Positions 8,926 to 17,368 of a stretch of 64,000 nucleotides of DNA are shown piece after piece. Within the stretch, counting starts at the first letter, position 1. Each line of letters begins with the position of its first letter. Both the position numbers and the translations under genes were made by a program. The stretch is from Microbacterium sp. Gd 4-13 (GTDB taxonomy: Bacteria; Actinomycetota; Actinomycetes; Actinomycetales; Microbacteriaceae), in contig NZ_QEIJ01000005.1 of assembly GCF_003095395.1 (NCBI RefSeq), forward strand, positions 245,577-309,576. Direction: 5' to 3'. The notes below the pieces were generated by a model that searched no databases, was not told where the DNA came from, and was given only the letters and a program-made list of their open reading frames with translations.

Positions 8926-8942
8926 CAGGAATGCACGTAAAC
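8914..8942. promoter_or_regulatory. Candidate operator TTTACATGTAAA with a downstream half-repeat
   Basis: A perfect 12-bp palindrome TTTACATGTAAA (8914-8925) is followed by a related copy GCACGTAAAC ending near 8942. It lies between the divergent transketolase operon and aldehyde dehydrogenase gene and covers the -35 box of the former. The cognate regulator is not evident; the MarR gene downstream of the aldehyde dehydrogenase is one candidate. Confidence 0.5.
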
Positions 8943-9040
8943 TCCGAGGAGAGGTTGTGGCGCACGCACTCAGCCCGCAGAATCGGGGGAAACGGCGTCG
9001 TTCTCTCCCGGAAACGACTCACAGAGAGGTGGATGTCGAT

Positions 9041-10540
9041 ATGACTGGAGACGTTCTGACCAGCGCGGGAACCCGCACAGGTCTGTACATCGGCGGGGAG
9101 GAGCGGTTCACCGAGAACACGCTCTCGATCGCCGACCCGGCAAAGCCCGGAGCGATCGTCGGTGAGGCTGCCGCAGCATCCGTCGACGACGTCGCCGATG
9201 CCGTGGCTGCCGCGAAGGCCGCCTACCCGGCATGGTCTGCGCTCGGCGCCAAAGAGCGTGCCCGCATCATGGGCGAGGCGATCAAGGGCATCGCCGATGA
9301 CCGTGACGAGGATGCCGCGATCCTGTCGCAGGAGAACGGCAAGGTCCGCTTCGAGTCCTGGGTCGATGCCCTCGTGTTCGAGATCCGCTGGAACCTCGCG
9401 CTCATGCTGGCCGACGAGATCGACACGACCAAGACGCTGCCGGTGATCCCCGGTGCCATCCCCGTCTCGACCGAGGTCGCGTACCAGTCGATCGGTGTGG
9501 TCACCGTCATCGTTCCGTTCAACTGGCCGATCGCGATCCTGGGAGCCGCCCTCCCCCACGCGCTGCTGGCCGGCAACACCGCGATCGTGAAGCCGCCGCC
9601 CTCGGCGCCGCTGGCGACGACCCGCGTGGTGCAGCGCATCGCCGAGAAGCTGCCCCCGGGAGTGCTGAACGTCGTCACCGGTAAAGACGAGAACATGGCC
9701 GGACTCATCCAGAACACCGATATCGCGAAGGTCTGCTTCACCGGATCGGTGGGCGGCGGCAAGCGCATCATGGAGATGGCGTCGAAATCGCTCACGCGGG
9801 TGACGCTCGAGCTCGGCGGCAACGACGCGGCGGTCTTCCTCGCCGATGCCGAGATCGACGACACGCATCTCGACCGTCTCTACGCGGCGATCTACGACAC
9901 GACCGGGCAGATCTGCATGAACGCCAAGCGCGTGTTCGTGCACCGCTCCCGGCTCGACGAGGTCGTCGCGGGACTCTCCGCGCGCCTCGAGAAGGCCGTG
10001 ATCGGCTACGGCCTCGACGAGGGCACCACGATGGGCCCCCTCCACCAGGCCGCGCAGAAGGCGTTCGTCGAAGAGATCATCCAGGAGGCCAAAGACGCCG
10101 GTGCCGACGTCCGCGAGTTCGGCGAACTGCCCGGCGGCGACCTGGCGGGCGGCAACTTCCTGCGCCCCGCGATCGTCGTCGACCCCGCCCTCGACCTCCG
10201 CGTCGTGACCCAGGAGCAGTTCGGCCCCGTGATCCCCGTCATCCCGTTCGACGACGAGGACGAGGCCGTGCGCCTGGCCAACGACACCTGGGGCGGACTC
10301 TGCGGATCGGTCTGGACCGCCGACCCCGCGGCCGCCCAGCGCGTGGGAAGCCAGCTCGAGTGCGGCTACGTCTGGGTCAACGACCACGGCGCCACCCGCC
10401 TCGACCTGCGCGCGCCCTTCGGCGGCGTCAAGCAGTCCGGCTTCGGTCGCGAACAGGGCATCGAGGGCATCCGGGCGTTCCAAGACACCCGCTCGATAGC
10501 GACCATCGACCCCGAAGCGCTCGCGAACATGGCGCACTGA
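9041..10540 (+). CDS. NAD(P)-dependent aldehyde dehydrogenase
   Basis: A 499-residue aldehyde dehydrogenase with the full catalytic set: Asn161 (PFNW), Lys184, Glu257 in LELGG and the nucleophile Cys292 in GQICMN. Length and motif order match the ALDH superfamily. The start was set at the ATG behind GAGAGGTGG, since the open frame extends upstream through the regulatory region. It is divergent from the sugar operon and followed by a terminator hairpin and a MarR gene. Near a hydroxycinnamate/methoxybenzoate island it could oxidise vanillin, syringaldehyde or another aryl aldehyde, but a sugar-derived aldehyde is also possible given the shared intergenic region. Confidence 0.9.
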   Translation: MTGDVLTSAGTRTGLYIGGEERFTENTLSIADPAKPGAIVGEAAAASVDDVADAVAAAKAAYPAWSALGAKERARIMGEAIKGIADDRDEDAAILSQENGKVRFESWVDALVFEIRWNLALMLADEIDTTKTLPVIPGAIPVSTEVAYQSIGVVTVIVPFNWPIAILGAALPHALLAGNTAIVKPPPSAPLATTRVVQRIAEKLPPGVLNVVTGKDENMAGLIQNTDIAKVCFTGSVGGGKRIMEMASKSLTRVTLELGGNDAAVFLADAEIDDTHLDRLYAAIYDTTGQICMNAKRVFVHRSRLDEVVAGLSARLEKAVIGYGLDEGTTMGPLHQAAQKAFVEEIIQEAKDAGADVREFGELPGGDLAGGNFLRPAIVVDPALDLRVVTQEQFGPVIPVIPFDDEDEAVRLANDTWGGLCGSVWTADPAAAQRVGSQLECGYVWVNDHGATRLDLRAPFGGVKQSGFGREQGIEGIRAFQDTRSIATIDPEALANMAH

Positions 10541-10553
10541 CCCCGTGACGTCC

Positions 10554-10587
10554 AGATGGGGCTCGGCCTCCCGGCCGGGCCCCATCT
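10554..10587 (+). terminator. Terminator hairpin after the aldehyde dehydrogenase
   Basis: AGATGGGGC (10554-10562) pairs perfectly with GCCCCATCT (10579-10587). An inner CGGCC/GGCCG stem with a TCCC loop extends it to about 15 pairs. There is no T run, as is common for actinobacterial terminators. Confidence 0.75.
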
Positions 10588-10618
10588 GCGTTCCCCCACC
10601 GACGACGGAAGGATCTGC

Positions 10619-11161
10619 ATGCCACGCGGCACTGCATCGACGAGATTCCCCGCAGGATCGGATGACCTGCTCACCGAACCGCTCACCGCGACGATCGACC
10701 CCGAGAACTTCACCCCGCGGCTGATAGCGCTGCTGTCGAACGCGCTCGTGTGGCGCGAGTCGCACGAGCTGCGCCGGCGCTTCGGGCTCGGCACCAACGA
10801 CTGGCGAGTGATCTCGGCGCTCGCGATCAGGCCGGGTTCGTCGGCGACCGAGGTGACGGAGTTCATCGGCGTCAACAAGGCGGTGGTATCCAAGAGCGTC
10901 ACGTCATTGGCTGCGCGCGAGCTCATCACGCTCGTCGACGGCCCTCGCGGCTCACGCCCGCTCTACCTCACACCGGCGGGAGTACGGATGCACGACGAGA
11001 TGCTGCCCGTCTCGACGAACGGGCAGGACATCATCCTCGAGGGCATGGACCCGGCGCACGTCGCCGGCCTGAACACCCTGCTCCGCGACATGATCGACAA
11101 GGTCCGGGTGGCCAACGCAGACGAAGCCGCCGAACTCGGCGAAGCCGCGACCCCCGCGTAA
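10619..11161 (+). CDS. MarR-family transcriptional regulator
   Basis: A 180-residue winged-helix regulator. The helix-turn-helix region is about residues 60-115 (SATEVTEFIGVNKAVVSKSVTSLAARELI), followed by the basic wing GPRGSRPLYLTPAG. The ATG follows GGAAGGA by five bases; the longer frame overlaps the upstream terminator and was rejected. It sits downstream of the aldehyde dehydrogenase, separated by the terminator, and 55 bases before the convergent couR-like gene. It probably controls the aldehyde dehydrogenase or the divergent sugar operon in response to a small aromatic or aldehyde; this is inference from position. Confidence 0.85.
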   Translation: MPRGTASTRFPAGSDDLLTEPLTATIDPENFTPRLIALLSNALVWRESHELRRRFGLGTNDWRVISALAIRPGSSATEVTEFIGVNKAVVSKSVTSLAARELITLVDGPRGSRPLYLTPAGVRMHDEMLPVSTNGQDIILEGMDPAHVAGLNTLLRDMIDKVRVANADEAAELGEAATPA

Positions 11162-11216
11162 TCGTCGGCGACGGATGCGGCGAACCCCGCCATCGCGCAC
11201 ACCTGAGGGGCGCGGT

Positions 11217-11681
11217 TCAGCCCCGGTCGACGAAAGCGATGCGACGCAGCAGCGCGGCGAGCTGATCGCGCTCGGCCGGCTCGAGCGCGGAGTGCAGCTC
11301 CTGCTCGGCGTCGCGCGCAGCGATCGCGGCCTCGGCGTGCACCGACCGGCCCTCGTCGGTCGCGATGACGACGTTCGCCCGCCGATCGTTCGGATCGGGC
11401 CGTCGCTCGACGAGACCGCGCTGCTGGAGCCCGTCGACCAGAGCCACGACCTGGCTCGGGTCGAGTCTGAGGAACGTCGCGAGGTCTCGCTGGGTGGGTC
11501 GACGGTCGTCGACCGTCAGGGCCAGCACCGAGAACGATCGCACGCTCAGTCCGAACGGCCGCACAGCCGTGTTGCCTGCCGCCAGCGACAGGGCGTTCGC
11601 CCGCGCCATGAGAAAGCTCAGATCCCCCGCGAGCGACACCGACGCGAGCCTCTGCACGGAGATGGTGCCGTCGGTTGCCAT
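11217..11681 (-). CDS. couR: MarR-family repressor, CouR-like
   Basis: A 154-residue MarR protein with a winged helix near residues 60-100 (TQRDLATFLRLDPSQVVALVDGLQQRGLV) and the family wing DPNDRRANVV. The first ATG was chosen over an upstream in-frame TTG. It is divergent from an SDR, an amidohydrolase, a MaoC hydratase and a CoA ligase, the same set that surrounds the characterised CouR of Rhodococcus jostii RHA1, which is released from DNA by hydroxycinnamoyl-CoA. The intergenic region carries spaced TCAAT/ATTGA arms suited to a MarR dimer. Assignment as CouR orthologue is by context and family, not by direct alignment. Confidence 0.72.
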   Translation of the reverse strand: MATDGTISVQRLASVSLAGDLSFLMARANALSLAAGNTAVRPFGLSVRSFSVLALTVDDRRPTQRDLATFLRLDPSQVVALVDGLQQRGLVERRPDPNDRRANVVIATDEGRSVHAEAAIAARDAEQELHSALEPAERDQLAALLRRIAFVDRG

Positions 11682-11710
11682 GGCGGCAAGCGTAGCAAAA
11701 CATGCACGAA

Positions 11711-11747
11711 TCAATAATTGACAATCTCAATGATTTACAGGTTCAAT
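11711..11747. promoter_or_regulatory. MarR-type operator array over the cou promoter
   Basis: TCAAT occurs at 11711, 11727 and 11743, exactly 16 bases apart. ATTGA at 11717-11721 forms inverted repeats with the first copy (one-base centre) and the second copy (five-base centre). A -35 box TTGACA (11718-11723) lies inside, with TTCAAT (11742-11747) as a weak -10. Binding by the divergent MarR protein would block transcription of the cou genes and of its own gene. Confidence 0.65.
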
Positions 11748-11771
11748 GAAGACACCAACGAAGGAGCCCTC

Positions 11772-12698
11772 ATGTCCCTGGACGGCAAAGTCGCCATCGT
11801 CACCGGATCCGGCCGCGGCCTCGGCCTCGCCTACGCGCAGGAACTCGCCCGTCAGGGCGCGTCGGTCGTCATCAACGATGTCGACGCCGCCACGGCCGCC
11901 GAGGCGGTCGCCAGCATCGAGGCCGCAGGGGGCAGGGCCGTCGCGGTCGTCGCGCCGGTCGGTTCGACCGAGACGGCACAGCTGCTCGTCTCGACCGCCG
12001 TCGACACGTACGGCCGCCTCGACATCCTCGTCACCAACGCCGGCGTCCTGCGCGATACCGTGCTGTGGAAGATGAGCGATGACGACTTCGACACCGTCAT
12101 CGGCGTCCACCTCCGCGGCACATTCACGTGCGTTCGCGAAGCGGCGACCTACATGCGCGCCAACGAGATCGCCGGCCGCATCATCTGCATCGGCTCCCCC
12201 ACCGGGCAGCGCGGCAACTTCGGTCAGACGAACTACGCCGCCGCCAAGGCCGGGATCGTCGGCATGGTGCGCACGTGGGCACTCGAGCTCAAGAAGGCCG
12301 GCATCACCGCGAACGTCGTCGTGCCCGTCGCGGCAACGGCGATGACCGCGACGGTCCCCTACTTCGCGGCCGCCGTCGAAGCCGATACGGCCGGGGAACC
12401 GATGCCGGCGTTCTATCGCCACGACCTCGGATTCGGCACCGCCGACGACGTGTCGGGGCTGATCGCCTACCTCGCCTCCGACGAGGCGAGCGGCGTCACC
12501 GGCCAGGCGATCGGTGTGGGCGGCGACCGCCTGCAACTGTGGTCGCACCCCGAGCCCGTCGTCACCGCGTATCACGACGGCGGATGGGACGTCGAAGCGT
12601 TGCAGGATGAGTTTCCCGCCCTCATCGGCGAGCACCAGCAGTCGGTCGGCGAACGCTTCCCCGCCCTTCCCGAAGAACTGCAGCGCCCCCGGCCGTGA
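11772..12698 (+). CDS. couN: SDR-family beta-hydroxyacyl-CoA dehydrogenase, CouN-like
   Basis: A 308-residue short-chain dehydrogenase with TGSGRGLG (11-18), acidic Asp36 after beta-2, TNAG (88-91), catalytic Ser142 and YAAAK (Tyr155, Lys159). The GSPTGQRGNFGQTNYAAAKAG stretch resembles the 3-hydroxyacyl-CoA dehydrogenase domains of MFE-2-type proteins. The ATG follows AAGGAG. It leads a tightly packed operon with a metal-dependent hydrolase, hydratase and CoA ligase. In the beta-oxidative deacetylation route for hydroxycinnamates this step oxidises the 3-hydroxy-3-arylpropionyl-CoA to the keto form. The C-terminal 50 residues form an extra tail with no recognised motif. Confidence 0.75.
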   Translation: MSLDGKVAIVTGSGRGLGLAYAQELARQGASVVINDVDAATAAEAVASIEAAGGRAVAVVAPVGSTETAQLLVSTAVDTYGRLDILVTNAGVLRDTVLWKMSDDDFDTVIGVHLRGTFTCVREAATYMRANEIAGRIICIGSPTGQRGNFGQTNYAAAKAGIVGMVRTWALELKKAGITANVVVPVAATAMTATVPYFAAAVEADTAGEPMPAFYRHDLGFGTADDVSGLIAYLASDEASGVTGQAIGVGGDRLQLWSHPEPVVTAYHDGGWDVEALQDEFPALIGEHQQSVGERFPALPEELQRPRP

Positions 12699-13579
12699 CC
12701 CGCTACGAGCCGGCGATCGACCTCGCCTCGATCCGCGCGATCGACGTGCACGTGCACGTGGAGGTCGACGATCACGGACACAGTTCGCTGCCGCCCGACC
12801 TGGCCGACGCCGCCTCGAAGTATTTCAGCGCCGAACTCGAGCGCCCTGACATCGACGCGATCGCGGCGTACTACCGCGAGCGGCAGATGGCCGCGGTCGT
12901 CTTCACCGTCGACGCCCAGACCGCGCTGCAGCATCCGCCTCTCTCGAACGAGGAGATCGCGGAAGCTGCCGCTCGCAACAACGACGTGCTGATCCCGTTC
13001 GGCTCGGTCGACCCCCGCCGCGGCGCCGACGCGGTGGAGCGGGCACAACGCCTGATCGGCGACTACGGGGTGCGCGGGTTCAAGTTCCACCCGACCGTGC
13101 AGGGGTTCGATCCGAGCGACCCGGCATGGTTCCCGCTCTACGCCGCACTGCAGGACGCGGGCATGGTGGCCCTGTTTCACACCGGCCAGACCGGGATCGG
13201 CGCGGGGATGCCCGGAGGACGCGGGTTTCGCCTGGCACTGTCGAACCCCATGCTGCTCGACACGGTCGCCGCAGAGTTCCCCGAGCTGCAGATCATCATG
13301 GCCCACCCGTCGGTGCCCTGGCAGGACGAGGCGATCTCGGTCGCGACCCACAAGCACAACACGTGGATCGACCTGTCGGGCTGGAGTCCGAAGTACTTCC
13401 CGCCGCAGCTCGTGCGCGCCGCGAACTCGTTCCTGAAGTCCCGCATCCTCTTCGGCTCCGACTTCCCGCTGCTCACGCCCGACAGGTGGTTGCGCGACGT
13501 CGAACAGACCGACCTGAAGCCCGAGGTGATGCCCGGCATCCTCCTCGACAACGCCGCACGCCTGCTCAACCTCACCTGA
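12695..13579 (+). CDS. couO: Amidohydrolase-family enzyme, CouO-like
   Basis: A 294-residue TIM-barrel metal-dependent hydrolase of the amidohydrolase-2 (ACMSD-like) family. Metal ligands visible are His19 and His21 (DVHVHV), a His in LFHTGQTG, a His in MAHPSVPW and an Asp in FGSDFP. The GTG start overlaps the previous stop as GTGA. Family members are decarboxylases or hydrolases. In the Rhodococcus cou system the equivalent protein cleaves the aryl beta-ketoacyl-CoA to the benzoate and acetyl-CoA, which fits its place after the dehydrogenase. A decarboxylase role is the main alternative. Confidence 0.75.
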   Translation: MTRYEPAIDLASIRAIDVHVHVEVDDHGHSSLPPDLADAASKYFSAELERPDIDAIAAYYRERQMAAVVFTVDAQTALQHPPLSNEEIAEAAARNNDVLIPFGSVDPRRGADAVERAQRLIGDYGVRGFKFHPTVQGFDPSDPAWFPLYAALQDAGMVALFHTGQTGIGAGMPGGRGFRLALSNPMLLDTVAAEFPELQIIMAHPSVPWQDEAISVATHKHNTWIDLSGWSPKYFPPQLVRAANSFLKSRILFGSDFPLLTPDRWLRDVEQTDLKPEVMPGILLDNAARLLNLT

Positions 13580-13602
13580 CCCTCATACCCCTAGGAGCAC
13601 TC

Positions 13603-14055
13603 ATGACGACTACCGTCGCTTACACCGATGCCGCCGGCCTCGCCGGAACCGACCTCGGCTGGACCGACTGGGTCGAGGTCACCCAGGACCGGGTGAACCT
13701 CTTCGCCGACGCCACCGACGATCACCAGTGGATCCACGTCGACCCCGAGCGCGCGAAAGACGGCCCGTTCGGCGGCGCCGTCGCCCACGGCTTCCTGACG
13801 CTGTCGCTGACGGTGAAGTTCTGGTCGGAGCTGTTCGACGTCGAGGGCGTCAGCGCGAAGGTCAACTACGGCCTCGACAAGGTGCGGTTCGTCTCGCCCG
13901 TGAAGGTGGGGGCGAAGGTGCGCGGCGGTGCCGTGATCGCCGAGGTCACCGAGGTGCCCGGCGGCTACCAGTTCGCGGTCGACCAGACGATCGAGATCGA
14001 GGGCGGCACGAAGCCCGCCGTCATCGCGCGCGGTCTCTACCGCTTCTACGCCTGA
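13603..14055 (+). CDS. couM: MaoC-like (R)-specific enoyl-CoA hydratase, CouM-like
   Basis: A 150-residue hot-dog-fold hydratase. The hydratase-2 motif is clear at residues 34-66 (FADATDDHQWIHVD then FGGAVAHGF) with catalytic Asp40 and His45. The ATG has AGGAG six bases upstream. It stands between the amidohydrolase and CoA ligase genes. In hydroxycinnamate breakdown it would add water across the double bond of the aryl-acryloyl-CoA. Length matches single-domain MaoC proteins. Confidence 0.85.
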   Translation: MTTTVAYTDAAGLAGTDLGWTDWVEVTQDRVNLFADATDDHQWIHVDPERAKDGPFGGAVAHGFLTLSLTVKFWSELFDVEGVSAKVNYGLDKVRFVSPVKVGAKVRGGAVIAEVTEVPGGYQFAVDQTIEIEGGTKPAVIARGLYRFYA

Positions 14056-14099
14056 CCCACCGGGTCGACTCCCGACACCCTCGACGATGAGGACACGCA

Positions 14100-15632
14100 A
14101 TGACGCAGGATCACGGACTCGGCTTCTGGCTCGATAAGCGGCGACGGAAGACGCCCGACAAGCCGGCCATCGTCTTCGGCGACGACCGGACCATGACCTA
14201 CCGCGCCCTCGCCGATGCTGCCGACCGGGTAGCGGCCGTGCTCGCCGACCGGGGGATCGGTGCGGGCGATGCGGTCGGCTACCTCGGCGAGAACAGCCCC
14301 GAGTTCCTGCAGGTGCTGTTCGGCTGCGCGCAGCGCGGCGCCGTGTTCGTGCCGGTGAACACGCGCCTCGCTCCGCCCGAGATCGCGCACGTGCTGGCCG
14401 ACTCGGGCGCGAAAGCCCTGGTGTACGACGCCGAGTTCGCCGAGCGTGTCGCCGACGGCATCGAGGCGGCGCGCGTCGCGCACGTGTTCCTCACCGGCGA
14501 GGGTGCTCCGGGGGTGCCGGGCCTCGCGCACTATATGCGTGAGGCCGCTCCACGCCCCGCCGATGCGGGGATCGGTCTCGACGATCCGGCGGCGATCATC
14601 TACACCTCCGGAACGACGGGGAGGGCGAAGGGAGCCGTGCTCAGCCACGGCAACCTGACGTGGTGCGCGATGAACTGCATCGTCGACTACGACGTCGTCT
14701 CGTCCGACGTGGCTCTGATGATCTCCCCCCTGTTCCACGTCGCGTCGCTCGGGATGGGGGCACTTCCGGTGATCCTCAAGGGCGCGACGCTCGTGCTCGA
14801 GAAGGGGTTCGAGGCCGGGCGCGCACTCCGCCTCGTCGAACGTCACGGCGTGACCATGCTCAGCGGGGTTCCGACGACCTACCAACTCATGGCCGATCAT
14901 CCCGACTGGCCGAGCACCGACGTGTCGAGCCTTCAGAAGCTCACGTGCGGCGGCTCCGCGGTGCCGCTGCGCATCCTCAACGCCTTCGAAGAGCGCGGGC
15001 TCTCGTTCTCGCAGGGCTACGGGATGACCGAGACCTCCCCCGGCGCGACCGCGCTGTCGCCGGCGATGACCCGCGAGAAGCAGGGCAGCGTCGGCCTCCC
15101 CCACTTCTTCACCGATGTGCGCATCGCCGGGGAGAACGGCGAGCGGGTGCCGGCGGGCACGGTGGGCGAGATCGAGATCTCGGGCCCCAACGTCTTCCTC
15201 GGCTACCACGGCCTGCCCGAGGCGACCGCTGCAGCATTCACCGACGACGGCTGGTTCCGCTCGGGTGACCTGGGCTATCTCGACGACGACGGGTACCTCT
15301 TCATCGCCGACCGGCTGAAGGACATGATCATCTCGGGCGGCGAGAACATCTACCCCGCAGAGGTCGAGAGCCTCATCGCCGAGATCGGCGGCATCTCGGG
15401 GGTGGCCGTGATCGGGGTGCCCGACGAACGCTGGGGCGAGGTGCCGTGGGCCGTGGTCACCCTCCGCGACGACGCGGAGGTGACGACCGAGTCGGTGCGC
15501 AGCCACCTCGACGGGGTGCTCGCGCGCTACAAGCTCCCCAAGAACGTCGTGGTCGTCGAGGATCTCCCCCGCACGGCCTCGGGCAAGGTGCGTAAGCCCG
15601 ACCTCCGCGCCCGGTTCGGCAAGCGCGGCTGA
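14100..15632 (+). CDS. couL: Acyl-CoA synthetase (AMP-forming), likely hydroxycinnamoyl-CoA ligase, CouL-like
   Basis: A 510-residue ANL-superfamily ligase. The phosphate loop IIYTSGTTGRAKGA is near residue 167, GYGMTETSPG near 305, and SGDLGYLDDDGYLFIADRLKD near 385. The C-terminal catalytic Lys lies in ASGKVRKPDLR. It makes an acyl-CoA through an acyl-AMP intermediate. As last gene of the MarR-controlled set it should activate p-coumarate, ferulate or sinapate. Substrate preference is inferred from the gene set; medium-chain fatty acids cannot be excluded. Confidence 0.82.
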   Translation: MTQDHGLGFWLDKRRRKTPDKPAIVFGDDRTMTYRALADAADRVAAVLADRGIGAGDAVGYLGENSPEFLQVLFGCAQRGAVFVPVNTRLAPPEIAHVLADSGAKALVYDAEFAERVADGIEAARVAHVFLTGEGAPGVPGLAHYMREAAPRPADAGIGLDDPAAIIYTSGTTGRAKGAVLSHGNLTWCAMNCIVDYDVVSSDVALMISPLFHVASLGMGALPVILKGATLVLEKGFEAGRALRLVERHGVTMLSGVPTTYQLMADHPDWPSTDVSSLQKLTCGGSAVPLRILNAFEERGLSFSQGYGMTETSPGATALSPAMTREKQGSVGLPHFFTDVRIAGENGERVPAGTVGEIEISGPNVFLGYHGLPEATAAAFTDDGWFRSGDLGYLDDDGYLFIADRLKDMIISGGENIYPAEVESLIAEIGGISGVAVIGVPDERWGEVPWAVVTLRDDAEVTTESVRSHLDGVLARYKLPKNVVVVEDLPRTASGKVRKPDLRARFGKRG

Positions 15633-15646
15633 ACGTAGGCCACGCG

Positions 15647-15685
15647 CGTTACCCCGCCCTGGCCCGGCTCAGCGGGGCGCTAACG
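15647..15685. terminator. Bidirectional hairpin between the CoA ligase and a convergent gene
   Basis: CGTTA-CCCCGC (15647-15657) pairs with GCGGGG (15672-15677) and TAACG (15681-15685), with a 3-base bulge. It spans the 3' ends of the convergent couL-like gene and the hypothetical gene. Confidence 0.5.
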
Positions 15686-16153
15686 ACGGTCCGCAGGCGT
15701 GGCCGGTGTCCGTCGATCGGCGAACGCGGTAAAAACGACCTCGTACTCACCTTCGGGCCAGAGGAGCACTCGGTGAACGAAGCGTCCCTCGGGAGCTGTA
15801 TCGACCTCGTCGTAGATGATCTCGGTCTCTGAGTCGAAGAGGTTCAGGGAGCTGATCGTGACACCGGCCTCCAGCCGCAACTCGGCTTCCGCGTAGCTCA
15901 TCTCGACAAATTCGTACCCCACCTGTAAGTCCCCGATCAGCGCGCAGACCTGGAGCATGTCACGGGGTCGGTAGTCGAAGGATCGCACCTGGCCGTCGTG
16001 AAGATGGATGCTGTCGAGAAGCCGATCCGCACCCCTGGTGAGGCGTGGTCGCACCTCGTCTCGATGCGCGAGGTAGCTGCTCCATCGCTCTTCGTACTCG
16101 ATTTCCCCAAGACCACCCGACGCCCACTCGCGCGTGAGCCACCTCATCGACAT
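15680..16153 (-). CDS. Hypothetical protein, 157 residues
   Basis: Not recognised. The protein is acidic and soluble, with no signal peptide or membrane helix. It contains alternating hydrophobic strands and an SLNLFDSETEIIYDEV stretch suggesting a mainly beta fold. A TAGGGT box lies six bases upstream of the ATG, so a leaderless transcript is likely. Codon use is normal for the window. It is convergent with the CoA ligase gene and borders the variable region up to 19.3 kb. A role as an immunity-type or stress protein is possible but unsupported. Confidence 0.6.
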   Translation of the reverse strand: MSMRWLTREWASGGLGEIEYEERWSSYLAHRDEVRPRLTRGADRLLDSIHLHDGQVRSFDYRPRDMLQVCALIGDLQVGYEFVEMSYAEAELRLEAGVTISSLNLFDSETEIIYDEVDTAPEGRFVHRVLLWPEGEYEVVFTAFADRRTPATPADRR

Positions 16154-16785
16154 GATGTGACCCTACTGCCCTGTTCCACTCCGGCGACTCCCGCGTCCGA
16201 TCGGCGAGCCTTCACCCTTCCGCGGCGGGGGCACCCGGGTGCCGGAGCATTCGGTATAGCAGTTCCTCTGCGCACATCGGGTCCCACGCGATGCCTCGTT
16301 CATCGACGGACCACGCGGACCGTCGATGACCGCTACCCACCGGAAAGGCGATAGCGGGAAGACTTCCACGGAGAGATTCACCTGAGAAGTATCGAACGGG
16401 CGCGCCGCTCCGACGGGATATCGGGGCCGATCCTGCCATGGGCTCGCATGGGGTTCGGCTGCGGTTAGCCGTCTGCGCCCCGAACGAAGCCGGGGCGCAG
16501 CGGGCCATGCCGGTGGCTACGCCCCCGGGAGTGGAGGCGACGGGATTCGAACCCGTAACTCGAGATGCGTGTTGGAGAGAGTAATTGCACAGGCCCACGT
16601 CGCGCCAGCGCACGCCGGCTCTGTTACGGATCCGCCGTGACGCTCCGCGAACTTGGCTCGCCTCCATACCGCCGACGAGACCTGACGCGCCGCTGATCCC
16701 GCGCCTCAGCCCCGAACGGCCGGGCTCGTCTCGCAGGAAAAACTGACGACCCAACGCAAGAAGCATGTCGTTCCGCGGGCAAACG
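16154..16785. other. Intergenic stretch without a convincing gene
   Basis: No open frame here has plausible protein composition. The only recognisable element is the tRNA-like segment at 16533-16665. The region may be a scar of past insertion. Confidence 0.5.
16533..16665 (-). other. tRNA-like remnant or attachment-site scar
   Basis: Read on the minus strand, GGAGGCG (16665-16659) can pair with CGCCTCC (16539-16533) as a 7-bp acceptor stem followed by A. A perfect T-arm (5-bp stem, TTCGAAT loop) lies at 16556-16540. The 133-base length is too long for a tRNA and no normal anticodon arm can be drawn. It may be a decayed tRNA or the tRNA 3' end left as an attachment site by an integrating element. 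Confidence 0.35.
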
Positions 16786-17100
16786 CTAGGTGGCATCGTC
16801 TTGGCACCACGCGCGAACGATCTCGACCGCAACCTCGACATCTTGCGTGTGCGAGTTTGCGGCGAGCAGAACGCGGTGTGCACCGCCGATGAGAGACAAG
16901 CGAAGGGTGTGCTCGACGTCACAGTTCAGCAGCACGTTGAGCAGCAGACTCGGCCACCACGTCAATCGAACCGCACCCACAGACACGATCTCCTGGCGCC
17001 GATAGCTGCGCGTAAGGAAGTGTCCGCGAGCAATCAGGTGTGTCGGTGTGAGTTCGACGCCGTGGGTTGCAGCCCGGAGCATGCGACGACTGCCGAACAT
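16786..17100 (-). CDS. Small hypothetical protein, PH-like fold possible
   Basis: A 104-residue protein starting at the ATG with AAAGG five bases upstream; a GTG two codons earlier is the alternative. The middle segment (HFLTRSYRRQEIVSVGAVRLTWWPSL) resembles bacterial PH-like domains, with alternating strands and a Trp-Trp pair. No signal peptide is seen. It has no close neighbour on the same strand. Function unknown. Confidence 0.45.
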   Translation of the reverse strand: MFGSRRMLRAATHGVELTPTHLIARGHFLTRSYRRQEIVSVGAVRLTWWPSLLLNVLLNCDVEHTLRLSLIGGAHRVLLAANSHTQDVEVAVEIVRAWCQDDAT

Positions 17101-17368
17101 TGTCACCTTTGCCGCCGCACTGGATTACTGCTCATCCCCTCCACGGAAAGTCGTCCGTCCGGAACCTCCGGGACTCGCGACGGCCCAAGCTGTCCGTCCC
17201 CGCAGTAACGTCACCTGACGGAGGTTCATCGCGCCGGGACCCACTCCACCGCCGAGCAGGCCGAGCATTTCGCATGGCGCGGTCGGCTGCTTACAGACCC
17301 GCGCAGCGCCAGGAGGCAGTCGAACGTCGACGCCGAGCACAACGCCGACGGGCCGCACGCGGATCGGT

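Noticed and set aside
8915..10765. 616-codon minus-strand frame opposite the aldehyde dehydrogenase
   Set aside because: It is antisense to a clear aldehyde dehydrogenase with all catalytic residues and shows no family signature.
16533..16665. A functional tRNA-Ser or tRNA-Sec
   Set aside because: The segment is 133 bases and no anticodon stem-loop with a plausible anticodon could be drawn, so it is listed only as tRNA-like.
17125..17358. 77-codon minus-strand frame
   Set aside because: No ribosome site, no recognisable motif and an unlikely composition; the stretch 17101-17368 is left as non-coding.
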